64,000 bases of DNA from Chthonomonas sp. (GTDB lineage Bacteria; Armatimonadota; Fimbriimonadia; Fimbriimonadales; Fimbriimonadaceae): positions 62,001 through 126,000 of the forward strand of contig JAEURR010000005.1 of the NCBI GenBank assembly GCA_016788115.1, written 5' to 3'. A program made the translations under genes and the position numbers. Below the pieces are notes generated by a model, which did no database searches, was not told where the DNA came from, and worked only from the letters and a program-made list of their open reading frames with translations. Below, one piece after another: positions 44,538 to 53,453 of the stretch (the first letter of the stretch is position 1; every line of letters begins with the position of its first letter).

Positions 44538-45684
44538 CCTCGTGTTGACGGCACTTGTCCTGATGGGCTGCGCCAAGCAGCACACCCCGGGGATGCCCCC
44601 TGCCAGCGCGCTCCGGGTAGGCAATACCCAGAAGATCGTTGGGATCGGTGTCGCCGACAACAAAGCGTCGGCTGACTCCAAGCGAGTTCTCGTAGTGGTC
44701 AACACCGGATCGCCCGACAGCATCGAGATCGCGCGGTATTACGCGTCTAAACGCAACATTCCCGCAACCAATATCTTCCCCGTTGACATCAGCGCCGTTG
44801 AAGAAGTCAGCGCCAGCGAGTTTAACTACGCCGTCAAGTACCCACTTCAGGATCTGCTGCGCAAGCGAACCGACATCGACTTCGTCGTGCTCACAAAGGG
44901 CATGCCGATCCGAATGACACACGCGAACGGATACGGCACCGATGCCGCCATCGCGGCGATGTACCTTTCCAACACCCCGATCCCTGAAGTGCTCGCGCCG
45001 GAGACTAAGAACAAGGAGCAAGCCATCGAGGGAGCGCGTAATCCCTATCTGAATGCCGTTGGGCGATTCAGCCGCAAGAAGTACAACATGGTCCTCGTCA
45101 CTCGGCTGGATGGCTACACCATCGCCGATGCCAAGAAGCTTGTGGACAACTCGGTCAACGCCAAGCCCGAATCCGGACCGTTCTTCTTCGACCTCGCGGG
45201 CAATCGAAACACGGGCGGTTACGGAGGCATGCAGCAAACGCTCGTTGCCGCTTACGACGTGATCAAGCGGAAGGGTTTTCAAGCCGTGATTGACCGGTCT
45301 GAGAAATTCATTGACCCCGGCACTCCGGTCGCCGGTTATGCCAGCTGGGGCAGCAACGATGGAGCGTTTGACTTGGACACTTACCGCAAGATTCGCTTCA
45401 AACCCGGAGCGCTCTGCGAGACGTTCGTGAGTACGAGCGGCCGCACGTTCCGGCCTGCCACCGGTGGCCAAAGCCTTATCGCCGATCTGATTTCTCAGGG
45501 GGTGACGGGCATCAAGGGGTACGTGAGTGAGCCGTACACGTTTGCGCTTGCCCAACCTCAGATCATCTTCGATCGCTACACCGCAGGCTGGAATCTCGCC
45601 GAGAGCTTCTACGCCGCCTCGCCGGTCATCAAGTGGAAAGACGTCGTCGTCGGCGATCCGCTCTGCCGACCCTACGGTCGCTAA
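44464..45684 (+). CDS. TIGR03790-family lipoprotein
   Basis: The 406-residue protein fits the TIGR03790 family of unknown function (VLVVVNTGSPDSIEIARYYASKRNIPATNI, residues about 75-105; then LLRKRTDIDFVVLTKGMPIR). A lipoprotein signal ends at LVLMGC, about residue 36, predicting an envelope location. The start at ATG 44464 overlaps the GT2 gene by 74 bases; an earlier ATG would add residues with no signal character. TIGR03790 genes are scattered in bacteria rich in surface polysaccharide. Here it lies between two glycosyltransferases, which suggests a job in EPS assembly or modification. Confidence 0.75.
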   Translation: MPKSDAPWSAYAEGPQKNVRRGLGSLVLTALVLMGCAKQHTPGMPPASALRVGNTQKIVGIGVADNKASADSKRVLVVVNTGSPDSIEIARYYASKRNIPATNIFPVDISAVEEVSASEFNYAVKYPLQDLLRKRTDIDFVVLTKGMPIRMTHANGYGTDAAIAAMYLSNTPIPEVLAPETKNKEQAIEGARNPYLNAVGRFSRKKYNMVLVTRLDGYTIADAKKLVDNSVNAKPESGPFFFDLAGNRNTGGYGGMQQTLVAAYDVIKRKGFQAVIDRSEKFIDPGTPVAGYASWGSNDGAFDLDTYRKIRFKPGALCETFVSTSGRTFRPATGGQSLIADLISQGVTGIKGYVSEPYTFALAQPQIIFDRYTAGWNLAESFYAASPVIKWKDVVVGDPLCRPYGR

Positions 45685-45687
45685 TCG

Positions 45688-46608
45688 GTGAGACTCCTCT
45701 GGCTAATGCGAGAGCCCGCGCCGGGCATGCTTGCGTGTGCGCGGCGCGTACTGCCAACCCTCGCCGAGCGAGGAGTCAGCGCGGAGATCGTGGACGCCGC
45801 CCACTGGATGCCGAAGGAGACCGGTAATCAGGTCGATAGAGAGGTCAGCGCACGCCTGACCGAAACGGCCAGTCGCTACGACTTCGTCCACGCCTGGGGA
45901 TACCGACCCGCTTGGGCGTGCGCAGAAGCGCTCCCGAAGCGGACCCGATGGTGGACGACCGTCGTCGATCCTCCGCGGACACGCCACCCCGCTCTGATCG
46001 ACAGGCTCAACCGAAGTCGTCTAACGATGACGTTTTCCGCCCCGGTCCGCGCGGCGCTCTTCGATGCGGGCGTAAGTCCCGTCGCTCGGCTCGCACCTGG
46101 AATTGAGCTACCCGAGCCGATGGACAAGCTCTTTGCACGTAAGGAACTCGGCCTCCCCGCCGACGCCGCCATCGCATTCGCCGCTCCCTCGCGCGACGGT
46201 TCAGAACTGACATCCATCGCCGATGCCATGAGTCGCGTTCGCGAACGAGTCCCGAATGCACTCCTCCTTGGTCCGGACGAGAATATGTCCATCCCGATGG
46301 CCCTGGCAGCAAGCGACGTCATCGTCATCAATCGGCCAAGCGCGGGATTCAGCGTTCTGGCACTGGAGGCAATGGCGGCTTCCCGCACGTGCCTCTTCCG
46401 TTCTGGCAACCTGAATTTCATGGCCGATCACATGATCAGCGGTCTGTTCTTCCACTCCGAGGAGGCGTTGGCCGATTCACTCGCCGGGGCGCTGCAAATG
46501 CGGATCGGACTGGAAGCAATGGGGAGCGCAGCGCGCGTGATCGCGCACGATCAGTACTCACTAGAGGCATTCGCCGATGGACTGATTCGAGCCTACAACG
46601 GCCCTTGA
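45688..46608 (+). CDS. Glycosyltransferase family 4-like (GT-B)
   Basis: The 306-residue protein has GT-B features: an N-terminal domain beginning RLLWLMREPAPGM with FVHAWGYRPAW, and a C-terminal donor-binding domain with the family 4 pattern ASDVIVINRPSAGFSVLALEAMAASRTCL (an E-x7-E-like region; only the second Glu is clear). It is short for GT4 (usually about 350-400) and the SGxxEGxxxxxxEAMA motif is altered to RPSAGFSVLALEAMA. It starts with GTG three bases after the previous stop. Confidence 0.75.
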   Translation: MRLLWLMREPAPGMLACARRVLPTLAERGVSAEIVDAAHWMPKETGNQVDREVSARLTETASRYDFVHAWGYRPAWACAEALPKRTRWWTTVVDPPRTRHPALIDRLNRSRLTMTFSAPVRAALFDAGVSPVARLAPGIELPEPMDKLFARKELGLPADAAIAFAAPSRDGSELTSIADAMSRVRERVPNALLLGPDENMSIPMALAASDVIVINRPSAGFSVLALEAMAASRTCLFRSGNLNFMADHMISGLFFHSEEALADSLAGALQMRIGLEAMGSAARVIAHDQYSLEAFADGLIRAYNGP

Positions 46609-46639
46609 GCGGGTACATTCTGGCTTAACTAACCCCGTT

Positions 46640-47683
46640 ATGCCAAAAGCTCAAGCCGTAACCGAAGCCATCGCCACCACCATGCAAGCGCTCATCCTTG
46701 AGCAGCCGGGGAGCATGACAATGCGCGAAGTGCCGGTCCCCGCACTCGGCCCCGGCGAACTCCTCATCCGAGTGCGCGCGGCTACAACCTGCGGAACCGA
46801 CCTCAAGGCCTTTCTGCGCGGCCACCCACAGATCCCGATGCCTGGCGGATTTGGTCACGAATACAGCGGCACCGTGGTGCGTGTCGGCGAGGGCGCACCG
46901 TTCGCAGTGGGAGACGACATCATGGGTGTGCACTCCGCCCCCTGCCAGCAGTGTTACTGGTGCCTCGTGGGCCAAGAGAACCTGTGCGAGCACATCATGG
47001 CGACAAAGGTTCTGGGCTCGTACGCGCAGTACCTACGCATCCCCGCCCACATCGCGCGTCTGAACGTTTTCCCCAAGCCGGAGCACGTAAGCTTTGAACG
47101 CGCGAGCCTTCTCGAACCACTCGCGTGCGTCGCCGAGGCTCTTCGGCTACTCCAACCGCGAGTCCCCACTGACCGCGTCTTGATCATCGGGCCCGGTGCC
47201 ATCGGCATGCTTTTTGTCGCCGCGGTGCGTGGGCTCGGAATTCACGACGTCACGCTCGCAGGGCGTAATCGCGAGCGTCTGGCGATTGGCGAGCAACTGG
47301 GCGCACGCACCGTGAGCATGAACGATATCGATTCGAAGCTCGGGCAGGGTTACGACGCCGTCATTGAGTGCACCGGCAACGTGGAGGTGTGGGAATCGAC
47401 CGTCAACTACGTCCGTCGTGGCGGAAAAGTGGTGCTGTTCGGAGGTTGCCCTAAGGGTACGCACGTTGCCTTCGACACCCACCGATTGCATTACGATCAG
47501 ATCACGCTACTTTCGCCGTTCCACTTCGGCACTGGCGCGGTGCAACAAGCCCGCAATTGGCTGCTCGATCCTAACTTCGTCGTCGAGCCCATCTTCTCGG
47601 GTGAGTGCGAACTCAGCGACGCCGGTGAGATCTTTGAGCGACTGCGCACGGGCCGCGGTCTGAAGTACATCTTCCGTCCATGA
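46640..47683 (+). CDS. Zinc-dependent medium-chain dehydrogenase (first of two)
   Basis: The 347-residue enzyme is an MDR alcohol/polyol dehydrogenase. Catalytic zinc ligands Cys51 (CGTD) and His73-Glu74 (GHE), structural zinc cysteines 102, 105, 108 and 116 (CQQCYWCLVGQENLC), and the NAD site LIIGPGAIG are all present. It should oxidise a secondary alcohol, probably of a sugar or cyclitol. ATG at 46682 would remove 14 N-terminal residues. It overlaps the second MDR gene by four bases, and no -10 is evident close to the start except TACATT at 46614. Confidence 0.87.
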   Translation: MPKAQAVTEAIATTMQALILEQPGSMTMREVPVPALGPGELLIRVRAATTCGTDLKAFLRGHPQIPMPGGFGHEYSGTVVRVGEGAPFAVGDDIMGVHSAPCQQCYWCLVGQENLCEHIMATKVLGSYAQYLRIPAHIARLNVFPKPEHVSFERASLLEPLACVAEALRLLQPRVPTDRVLIIGPGAIGMLFVAAVRGLGIHDVTLAGRNRERLAIGEQLGARTVSMNDIDSKLGQGYDAVIECTGNVEVWESTVNYVRRGGKVVLFGGCPKGTHVAFDTHRLHYDQITLLSPFHFGTGAVQQARNWLLDPNFVVEPIFSGECELSDAGEIFERLRTGRGLKYIFRP

Positions 47684-48624
47684 AGCTCGCACGGTATCAC
47701 GGCGCGGGGGTCGTGCGCATCGAGGATGAGCCGGAACCGATCTGTCCACCCCGTGGTCTGCTGATTCAAACCGAGGCATGTGGGCTCTGCTCCGGAGAAC
47801 TCATGGACTGGTACATGGACCGCAAGGTCCCCCACGTGCTCGGGCACGAAGTCTGCGGTCGAGTCATCGAATCGCAAGACGACAGATTCTCCGTCGGTGC
47901 ACGCGTCTTTCCCCACCACCATGCTCCCTGCTTGAACTGCGACCTCTGCCGCCGTGGACACACCGTTCACTGCCCGCAGTGGAAGCGGACCAAACTCGTC
48001 CCCGGCGGCATGGCTGAGCGATTCCAGGTAAGCGCAGAGAATCTCAACGACACGCTCGGAGTCAATCACATCGCGCCCGGCGATGCAGCGTTGATCGAGC
48101 CACTTGCATGCGTCGAGAAGTCGAAACGCCGAGCGCGTTGGGCTCCCGAAGATCGGACCGCGGTCATCGGCCTCGGCGTCATGGGGCTCATGCATGCGCT
48201 CCTCTGCCCGGGCGCGATCGGCTTCGAGCTAAACCCAGACCGCCGATCGCACGCAGAATCCCTGGGAATCGCTGCGGAGTCTGATGGGCAATACGATGTA
48301 GTTTTCGTCTGCCCGGGTTCCCAAGCAGCTATCGAGCGAGCGCTCGAGCTGGCGGCACCCGGAGCGCGTATCGTCCTGTTTGCGCCGCTCCCCCCGAAAC
48401 GGCCCATGCCGCTCGACCTCGACGCGCTCTACTTCCGCGATCTGGAGATCATCACGTGCTACTCGTGCGGCCCCGAAGACACTCGCGCGGCGATGCAGAG
48501 CATCGAGCAGGGTCTGGTCCGTGCCGACCAGCTCGTCAGCCACCGAATCACACTCGACGAACTCCCCGACGCCTATCTGCGCATGAAGCGGGGCGAAATC
48601 CTTAAGCCCATGGTCTTCTTCTGA
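47680..48624 (+). CDS. Zinc-dependent medium-chain dehydrogenase (second of two)
   Basis: The 314-residue enzyme has the same MDR layout: catalytic Cys37 (GLCSGE), His56-Glu57 (GHE), structural cysteines 84, 87, 90 and 98 (CLNCDLCRRGHTVHC) and a nucleotide-binding AVIGLGVMG. It is about 30 residues shorter than the first copy, mainly because the Rossmann domain is trimmed around residues 170-200. The two may form a heteromer or act in sequence, as paired MDR enzymes do in some sugar pathways. Its ATG overlaps the first gene's stop. Confidence 0.85.
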   Translation: MKLARYHGAGVVRIEDEPEPICPPRGLLIQTEACGLCSGELMDWYMDRKVPHVLGHEVCGRVIESQDDRFSVGARVFPHHHAPCLNCDLCRRGHTVHCPQWKRTKLVPGGMAERFQVSAENLNDTLGVNHIAPGDAALIEPLACVEKSKRRARWAPEDRTAVIGLGVMGLMHALLCPGAIGFELNPDRRSHAESLGIAAESDGQYDVVFVCPGSQAAIERALELAAPGARIVLFAPLPPKRPMPLDLDALYFRDLEIITCYSCGPEDTRAAMQSIEQGLVRADQLVSHRITLDELPDAYLRMKRGEILKPMVFF

Positions 48625-48626
48625 GT

Positions 48627-48632
48627 CACAAT
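48627..48632 (+). promoter_or_regulatory. -10-like hexamer 6 bases before the cupin start
   Basis: CACAAT, then GATCCC and ATG (48639). It lies just past the stop of the dehydrogenase gene and may be an internal promoter. Confidence 0.35.
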
Positions 48633-48638
48633 GATCCC

Positions 48639-49055
48639 ATGAGCAGTAACGCTCCGATCAGCGCGCGCACCGGATCTGGCTGGGAAGGCGTCGAGGTCAC
48701 CTCTTACAAGAACGAGCCCGGTACGTGGATGCACGTCACCCGGCAGGTGCTATTCAGCTCCGATGCCAGCCAGTTCGAGGTTCGGTTTTTCGAGGTCGCG
48801 CCGGGCGGATACACCAGCTACGAGCGTCACCAGCACGAGCACTGCGTCCTCATCTTGAGTGGCCGCGGTCGGGTCCGCATTGGCGACACCTGGTCCGAGA
48901 TCTGCGCCGAAACGCTTGTCCGCATCCACTCCGGCACCCCCCACCAATTCGCCGCCGATGACGGTTTCCAATTAGGCATTCTGTGTATCGTCGATCGGCA
49001 GCGAGATGTGCCCGAACTCCTTGGGAACGAGAGCCCGGCCGAGGCGTTGAATTAG
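48639..49055 (+). CDS. Cupin-domain protein
   Basis: The 138-residue protein is a single-domain Cupin_2: metal ligands His64, His66 and His68 (ERHQHEHCVLILSG), then GTPHQF with His102 and the GxxxP turn. Small cupins isomerise or epimerise sugars or bind metals. It follows the two dehydrogenases directly, so a sugar-type substrate shared with them is plausible. No NDP-hexose epimerase signature (RmlC) is present. Confidence 0.85.
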   Translation: MSSNAPISARTGSGWEGVEVTSYKNEPGTWMHVTRQVLFSSDASQFEVRFFEVAPGGYTSYERHQHEHCVLILSGRGRVRIGDTWSEICAETLVRIHSGTPHQFAADDGFQLGILCIVDRQRDVPELLGNESPAEALN

Positions 49056-49059
49056 ACAG

Positions 49060-50310
49060 ATGATCAAACGATGGACGGTTCTGGCCCTGCTTGCCTGGTG
49101 CAGCGTCAGTGCGTCTGCACATGGCGACGGCCCTTCGCGGTTACAAGCGAAGATCGACCGGGCGTGGGCGGCTTTTGCCCAGGACCCCACTGCATCAGCA
49201 CCGGCAGCAGCGGCCGCACCCACATTGACCGATGCGCAAGATGAGCGCCACGCCCGAGAACTGAAGGACGATGTCGCACTCGGCTCTGGCTACGCCAAAG
49301 AAGTCGAGAAGGAGCTGAAGATCAGCACCCGCACCGAGGAGATCGAGCGGGTGCAAGCGATCGGGCGCACCATGGCCGACATCGCCAACAAGACCCTCGT
49401 GAACGTGAGTTGGGGCGACCGGCGGCTGAACCCATTCAACTACACGTTCAAGGTCGTGGAAGGTAAGGACGTGAACGCGTTCTCACTCCCAGGCGGCTTC
49501 ATCTACATTTACGAAGGGCTGCTCGACTACGCCGAGTCGGATGACGAACTCGCAGGCGTCATCGCGCACGAGATCGCCCATGCCAGCCTTCGGCATATTG
49601 CCACGCTCCGCCGCGAATCCAGCAAACTCGATATCGTCACCATCCCGCTGATCCTCGTAGGCATCCTCACCGGCAGCGTCGAAGCAGTAGGTGGGGCTCA
49701 GCTGTTGCAGCAAGCGACCGGCAGCGGCTGGAGCGTCAAGGCCGAGCAGGCCGCCGACTACGCAGGTCTGCAGTACATCCAGCAAAGCAATTTCAACCCG
49801 GTCGGCATGCTCACGTTTATGGAGCGTCTTGCCTTTGACGACCGGTATCGCGCACATTGGGACCTTGGAATCTACCGCACTCACCCGCCCTCAATGGAAC
49901 GTGCACAATCGCTACGAGAGCGCCTGGTCACGGCCAAGATTCCGATCCGCCGGAGCGAAGTGACAAAGACCCTCTCGACGACCGTGCACCCTCAACCCGA
50001 CGGGTCCGTCTCAATCACATTTTTGAAGCAGAGTCTGTTCACGTTCCGCGGGGACAATGCCGCCGAGCGCGCCCAGCAAGCGAAGGAGCGACTTGACGCC
50101 TTCTTTGATGATCTGCCCAAAGTCCACGAAGTCCGGCTGTACGGAATCGACTCGATCGAGGGGAAGGGCGAGAACCTCTTTCAAGTCACTGAAGAGGACG
50201 CCGTCGGCACCGACCACACCGTCAAGCAACTCACCCGCGATGCCGCCGAAGCCGTGAAGCGAGCGGCGTACGAACTCGGTTATCGCGTGTGGGAGTTCCC
50301 CGTTCGGTAA
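49060..50310 (+). CDS. Exported M48-family zinc metalloprotease
   Basis: The 416-residue protein has a signal peptide (MIKRWTVLALLAWCSVSASA), an Ala/Pro-rich linker, and a peptidase M48 domain with zinc ligands His170, His174 (HEIAH) and Glu229 (EQAADYAG). The preceding VNAFSLPGGFIYIYEGLLD is characteristic of BepA/YfgC-like M48B enzymes. BepA assists outer-membrane protein assembly and degrades failed LptD. A C-terminal domain of about 120 residues follows, without TPRs. It sits four bases after the cupin stop and before the GT26 gene. Confidence 0.87.
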   Translation: MIKRWTVLALLAWCSVSASAHGDGPSRLQAKIDRAWAAFAQDPTASAPAAAAAPTLTDAQDERHARELKDDVALGSGYAKEVEKELKISTRTEEIERVQAIGRTMADIANKTLVNVSWGDRRLNPFNYTFKVVEGKDVNAFSLPGGFIYIYEGLLDYAESDDELAGVIAHEIAHASLRHIATLRRESSKLDIVTIPLILVGILTGSVEAVGGAQLLQQATGSGWSVKAEQAADYAGLQYIQQSNFNPVGMLTFMERLAFDDRYRAHWDLGIYRTHPPSMERAQSLRERLVTAKIPIRRSEVTKTLSTTVHPQPDGSVSITFLKQSLFTFRGDNAAERAQQAKERLDAFFDDLPKVHEVRLYGIDSIEGKGENLFQVTEEDAVGTDHTVKQLTRDAAEAVKRAAYELGYRVWEFPVR

Positions 50311-50325
50311 ACTGACCGCTACGCG

Positions 50326-51138
50326 TTGCCGCAGCAGCGCGACGGAGGCATTATCTCGGACGGATCGACTGACCTTCCCGCAAAGGAGTTTGCGACGGGC
50401 AACGTGCTCGGGGTGCAAGTAGCCGCTACCACGCTAGCGGATGCGACCCGCATCATCTGCGATGCCGCCGCAAGGAAGCAGAGTGGTTACGTGTGCGCAG
50501 CCCCTGTCCACAGCATCATGGAGGCCTACGACGCTCCCGAATTCCGAATGGTGCTGAACGAAGCGTTCATGGTGGTGCCCGATGGCGCGCCAGTCGCCAA
50601 GACCTTGCGCCGACGCGGCTTCCCCAACCAATCCCGCGTTCCAGGTCCAGACCTTACGCTCACGGTGTGTGAAGAGGCTGCCCGACGTGGCATGACCGTG
50701 GGTTTCTACGGCAGTAGCGATGAGTGCTTGAAACTGCTCGCCGAAAAGTTGACCGCTCGATTTAGCGGGCTCAAGATTTCGTATTCCTACTCACCTCCGT
50801 TCCGCCAGCTTCTGCCCGCGGAAGACGCCGAACTCGTGGAGACCATCCGCAGTTCGCAGACGGACCTCCTCTTCATCGGCCTTGGCTGCCCCAAGCAAGA
50901 GAACTTCATGCACTCCCACGCGGAGCGGATCGGGACGATGATGCTCGGCGTAGGTGCCGCCTTTGACTTCCACGCAGGCTTGCTGGAGCGCGCGCCACGC
51001 TGGATGCAGGACCACGGCCTGGAGTGGCTGTACCGCCTGCTCGCCGAGCCCAAGCGCCTGTTCGCACGCTATGCCAAGCACAATCCCCGGTTCGTCTGGA
51101 ACGCCATGTTGCAAACCTGGGGCCTGAAGAATTTCTGA
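50326..51138 (+). CDS. WecG/TagA/CpsF-family glycosyltransferase (GT26)
   Basis: The 270-residue enzyme has the GT26 features: VLGVQVAATTLADA near the start, DGAPVAKTLRRRG, RVPGPDL, GLGCPKQE and VGAAFDFHAGLLERAP, and WLYRLLAEPKRLFARYAKH at the end. The family adds ManNAc-type or glucose residues to undecaprenyl-linked sugars at the inner membrane. The only early start is TTG at 50326; GTG in NVLGVQ near 50403 is an alternative. It closes the first block of the EPS operon. Confidence 0.85.
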   Translation: MPQQRDGGIISDGSTDLPAKEFATGNVLGVQVAATTLADATRIICDAAARKQSGYVCAAPVHSIMEAYDAPEFRMVLNEAFMVVPDGAPVAKTLRRRGFPNQSRVPGPDLTLTVCEEAARRGMTVGFYGSSDECLKLLAEKLTARFSGLKISYSYSPPFRQLLPAEDAELVETIRSSQTDLLFIGLGCPKQENFMHSHAERIGTMMLGVGAAFDFHAGLLERAPRWMQDHGLEWLYRLLAEPKRLFARYAKHNPRFVWNAMLQTWGLKNF

Positions 51139-51271
51139 TGCTCCCTCGTCCACGTACTAGCCCGCACTCTTCCTGACGGTGATGGTGTCAGGTTTGCACT
51201 GCCCCCGGCAATCGTGCATAAGACCCTCCCGCCTGCTGCGCGGAACCAGTTCCTTCAGCAGGTGTATCACT

Positions 51272-53392
51272 ATGAAGAAGCAAACTTCACGACTGAATGG
51301 AATGGGATTGAGCGCATTGCTCTTGTTGGTCGGTTCGGCATTCGCGAGTGCACAAACCACAATTTTCGTATCTCCACGGGGGTCGGACCGCTACGATGGT
51401 CTGAGCAGAACCGTGAACGCCCGAGAACGGACCGGCCCGTTCCGGAACCTCGAAAAGGCGCAAGCCACGATCCGCGCGATGAAGCAAGCCGGGAGGTTGA
51501 GCCCGAACGGCGCACAAGTCATCATCCTTGATGGGACCTACAACCTTCGCGGTTCTTTGGACCTGAAGGTCGAAGACAGCGGCACGGCAACCGCCCCGAT
51601 CATCTGGAAGGCAGACAACCCGGGCAAGGCGATCATCGACGGAGGGCGTATCCTCACGACGTGGCGCAAGGTCCCCACGAGCATGCAGAGCTTTCTCAAG
51701 CCGGAGGCTCGCGACAAAGTGGTCCGTGCAAGCCTCCGCTCGCTTCGCATCAAGAACTTCCGACTCGCAAAGCGTGCGATGAACACGACGACTTCCGCCA
51801 CGCTGCCCGAACTGTTCTGGGACGGCGAGCCGCAGAAGATCTCCACGTACCCGAACACCGGGTGGCTGCGCGTTCCTGCCAACCACGACGGTAACGCTCA
51901 GAACTTCCGCACGGCGGACAATCAGGTTCGGAACTGGAGTTGGGACGACGAATTTTGGGTGAACGGCTTCATGAAGTACGAGTGGGCCGACGCAACCGAG
52001 CGGGCCACCGCGAACAAGAGCACTAATGTCGTCAGCCTCGTCGCTCCCAATGAGTACGGGATCGCGGCCAATGGTCGATACCGATTCCAGAACGTGCTTG
52101 AAGAGCTCGATCAGCCGGGCGAGTATTACATCGACGCCAAGCGCGGCATGGTCTACTTCTATCCGCCAGCGGACAAGATCGGCAAGCGCGTCACCGTGTC
52201 CATTTCGAGCGACCCGCTCGTGAAGGCCTATCTCACGAAGTACGTCCGATTCGAAGGCATCAAGCTCATCAACGGTCAGCGCAGCGCGTTCGATATGGCC
52301 GATGTCCAGAACATCGCCATCATCGGATGCACCGTCAGCAACATGGGCGTAAATGGCATCGCCATCGCCCGCGGTAAAAGCTGCACCATCGATTCGAACA
52401 ACATCGAGAACGTCGGCGAAATGGGCATTCGCGTCTCGGGCGGTGACCGGCTTACTCTCGTCTCGGGTGACAACGTGATCACGAATAACGAGATCACGAA
52501 CTATTCTCGCATCAACCGCGCTCACCGACCCGGTATCTGGGTCCACGGCGTGGGCACCGAGATCTCGTACAACCGAATTCACGACGCGAGCAGCATGGCG
52601 GTGCTCATCAACGGCAACAACCACACGATTGAGAACAACGAGATCGCTCGAATCGGTAAGGACATGGATGATGTGTCCGCCATCGGTATCGGTCGCAACC
52701 CGACGTTCCAAGGCAACATCGTACGCAACAACCTGATTCAAGACTTGGTCTCGACGGTGACCGATGCCCAGACGGGACGACCCAAGGGTCTCGTGGTCGG
52801 CATGTACATGGACGATGGTGCTTCCGGCGTCCAGGTCTATGGCAACATCTTCCGACGCTGCGCCATCGGGGTGCTTATCGGTGGTGGCCGGGACAACGCG
52901 GTGCGAAACAACGTCTTCTGGGACAACCAAGTGGACTTGCACATGGATGCACGCATGGTCGCCGATCCGAACCTGCTCAACGATTGGAACTTGGCCGGGA
53001 TGCTCTCGGAAGTGAACTACAACCAGGCACCCTACAGCACCGCATACCCGAACCTGGCCAACTTGATGAGCGACGACCCGACCTATCCGAAGCGCAACAC
53101 GTTCCGAAACAACGTCTCGAACAACTTGACCAACGCGTTCTGGTGGCGACACAACGTCGATACGCTCGCTAGCCCTGGCGGTGCAGCCGCCATCGGTGTG
53201 ACGTCGAACTACATCGGCAACAACCCGGGCTTCGTGAACCCTGCTGCGGACGATTTCCGTCCACTGCCCGGCTCGAACGCTGAGAGCGTGGGCTTCACCG
53301 GAGTGAACGGTTCGGACATCGGACTCAAAGTAACCGCAGGACGCGACGCCGTGTCGCCACTGTGGGGAACCGCACGCCGCATCAACTACTGA
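51272..53392 (+). CDS. Secreted right-handed parallel beta-helix protein
   Basis: The 706-residue protein has a signal peptide (cleavage near ASAQ, about residue 27) and a long beta-helix with PbH1-type repeats at about residues 330-560 (NIAIIGCTVSNMGVNGIAI, NNIENVGEMGIRVSG, NEITNYSRINRAHRPGIW). Such folds occur in polysaccharide lyases, epimerases and hydrolases; the DDG and GDD-like motifs are present but I cannot assign catalytic residues. In this locus it could trim or bind the exopolysaccharide. I chose ATG at 51272; an upstream frame lacks signal character. No -10 is clear. Confidence 0.82.
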   Translation: MKKQTSRLNGMGLSALLLLVGSAFASAQTTIFVSPRGSDRYDGLSRTVNARERTGPFRNLEKAQATIRAMKQAGRLSPNGAQVIILDGTYNLRGSLDLKVEDSGTATAPIIWKADNPGKAIIDGGRILTTWRKVPTSMQSFLKPEARDKVVRASLRSLRIKNFRLAKRAMNTTTSATLPELFWDGEPQKISTYPNTGWLRVPANHDGNAQNFRTADNQVRNWSWDDEFWVNGFMKYEWADATERATANKSTNVVSLVAPNEYGIAANGRYRFQNVLEELDQPGEYYIDAKRGMVYFYPPADKIGKRVTVSISSDPLVKAYLTKYVRFEGIKLINGQRSAFDMADVQNIAIIGCTVSNMGVNGIAIARGKSCTIDSNNIENVGEMGIRVSGGDRLTLVSGDNVITNNEITNYSRINRAHRPGIWVHGVGTEISYNRIHDASSMAVLINGNNHTIENNEIARIGKDMDDVSAIGIGRNPTFQGNIVRNNLIQDLVSTVTDAQTGRPKGLVVGMYMDDGASGVQVYGNIFRRCAIGVLIGGGRDNAVRNNVFWDNQVDLHMDARMVADPNLLNDWNLAGMLSEVNYNQAPYSTAYPNLANLMSDDPTYPKRNTFRNNVSNNLTNAFWWRHNVDTLASPGGAAAIGVTSNYIGNNPGFVNPAADDFRPLPGSNAESVGFTGVNGSDIGLKVTAGRDAVSPLWGTARRINY

Positions 53393-53453
53393 TCCTCCGG
53401 CAGCCGTGAATGATCCCTGTGCCCTCGTCCCGAGGGCGCGGGGATCCGCGGTT

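Noticed and set aside
44434-45555. Long minus-strand frame opposite the TIGR03790 gene
   Set aside because: Composition typical of a reverse shadow; the plus-strand protein has a lipobox and family similarity.
52280-52760. Repeated AACAAC-like DNA as a possible CRISPR or tandem repeat
   Set aside because: The periodicity is codon-level, from Asn-rich turns of a beta-helix; units vary and there are no spacers.
51287-53152. 621-codon minus-strand frame opposite the beta-helix gene
   Set aside because: Rich in Val, Asp, His and Arg as expected from antisense of a repeat-rich gene; no motif.
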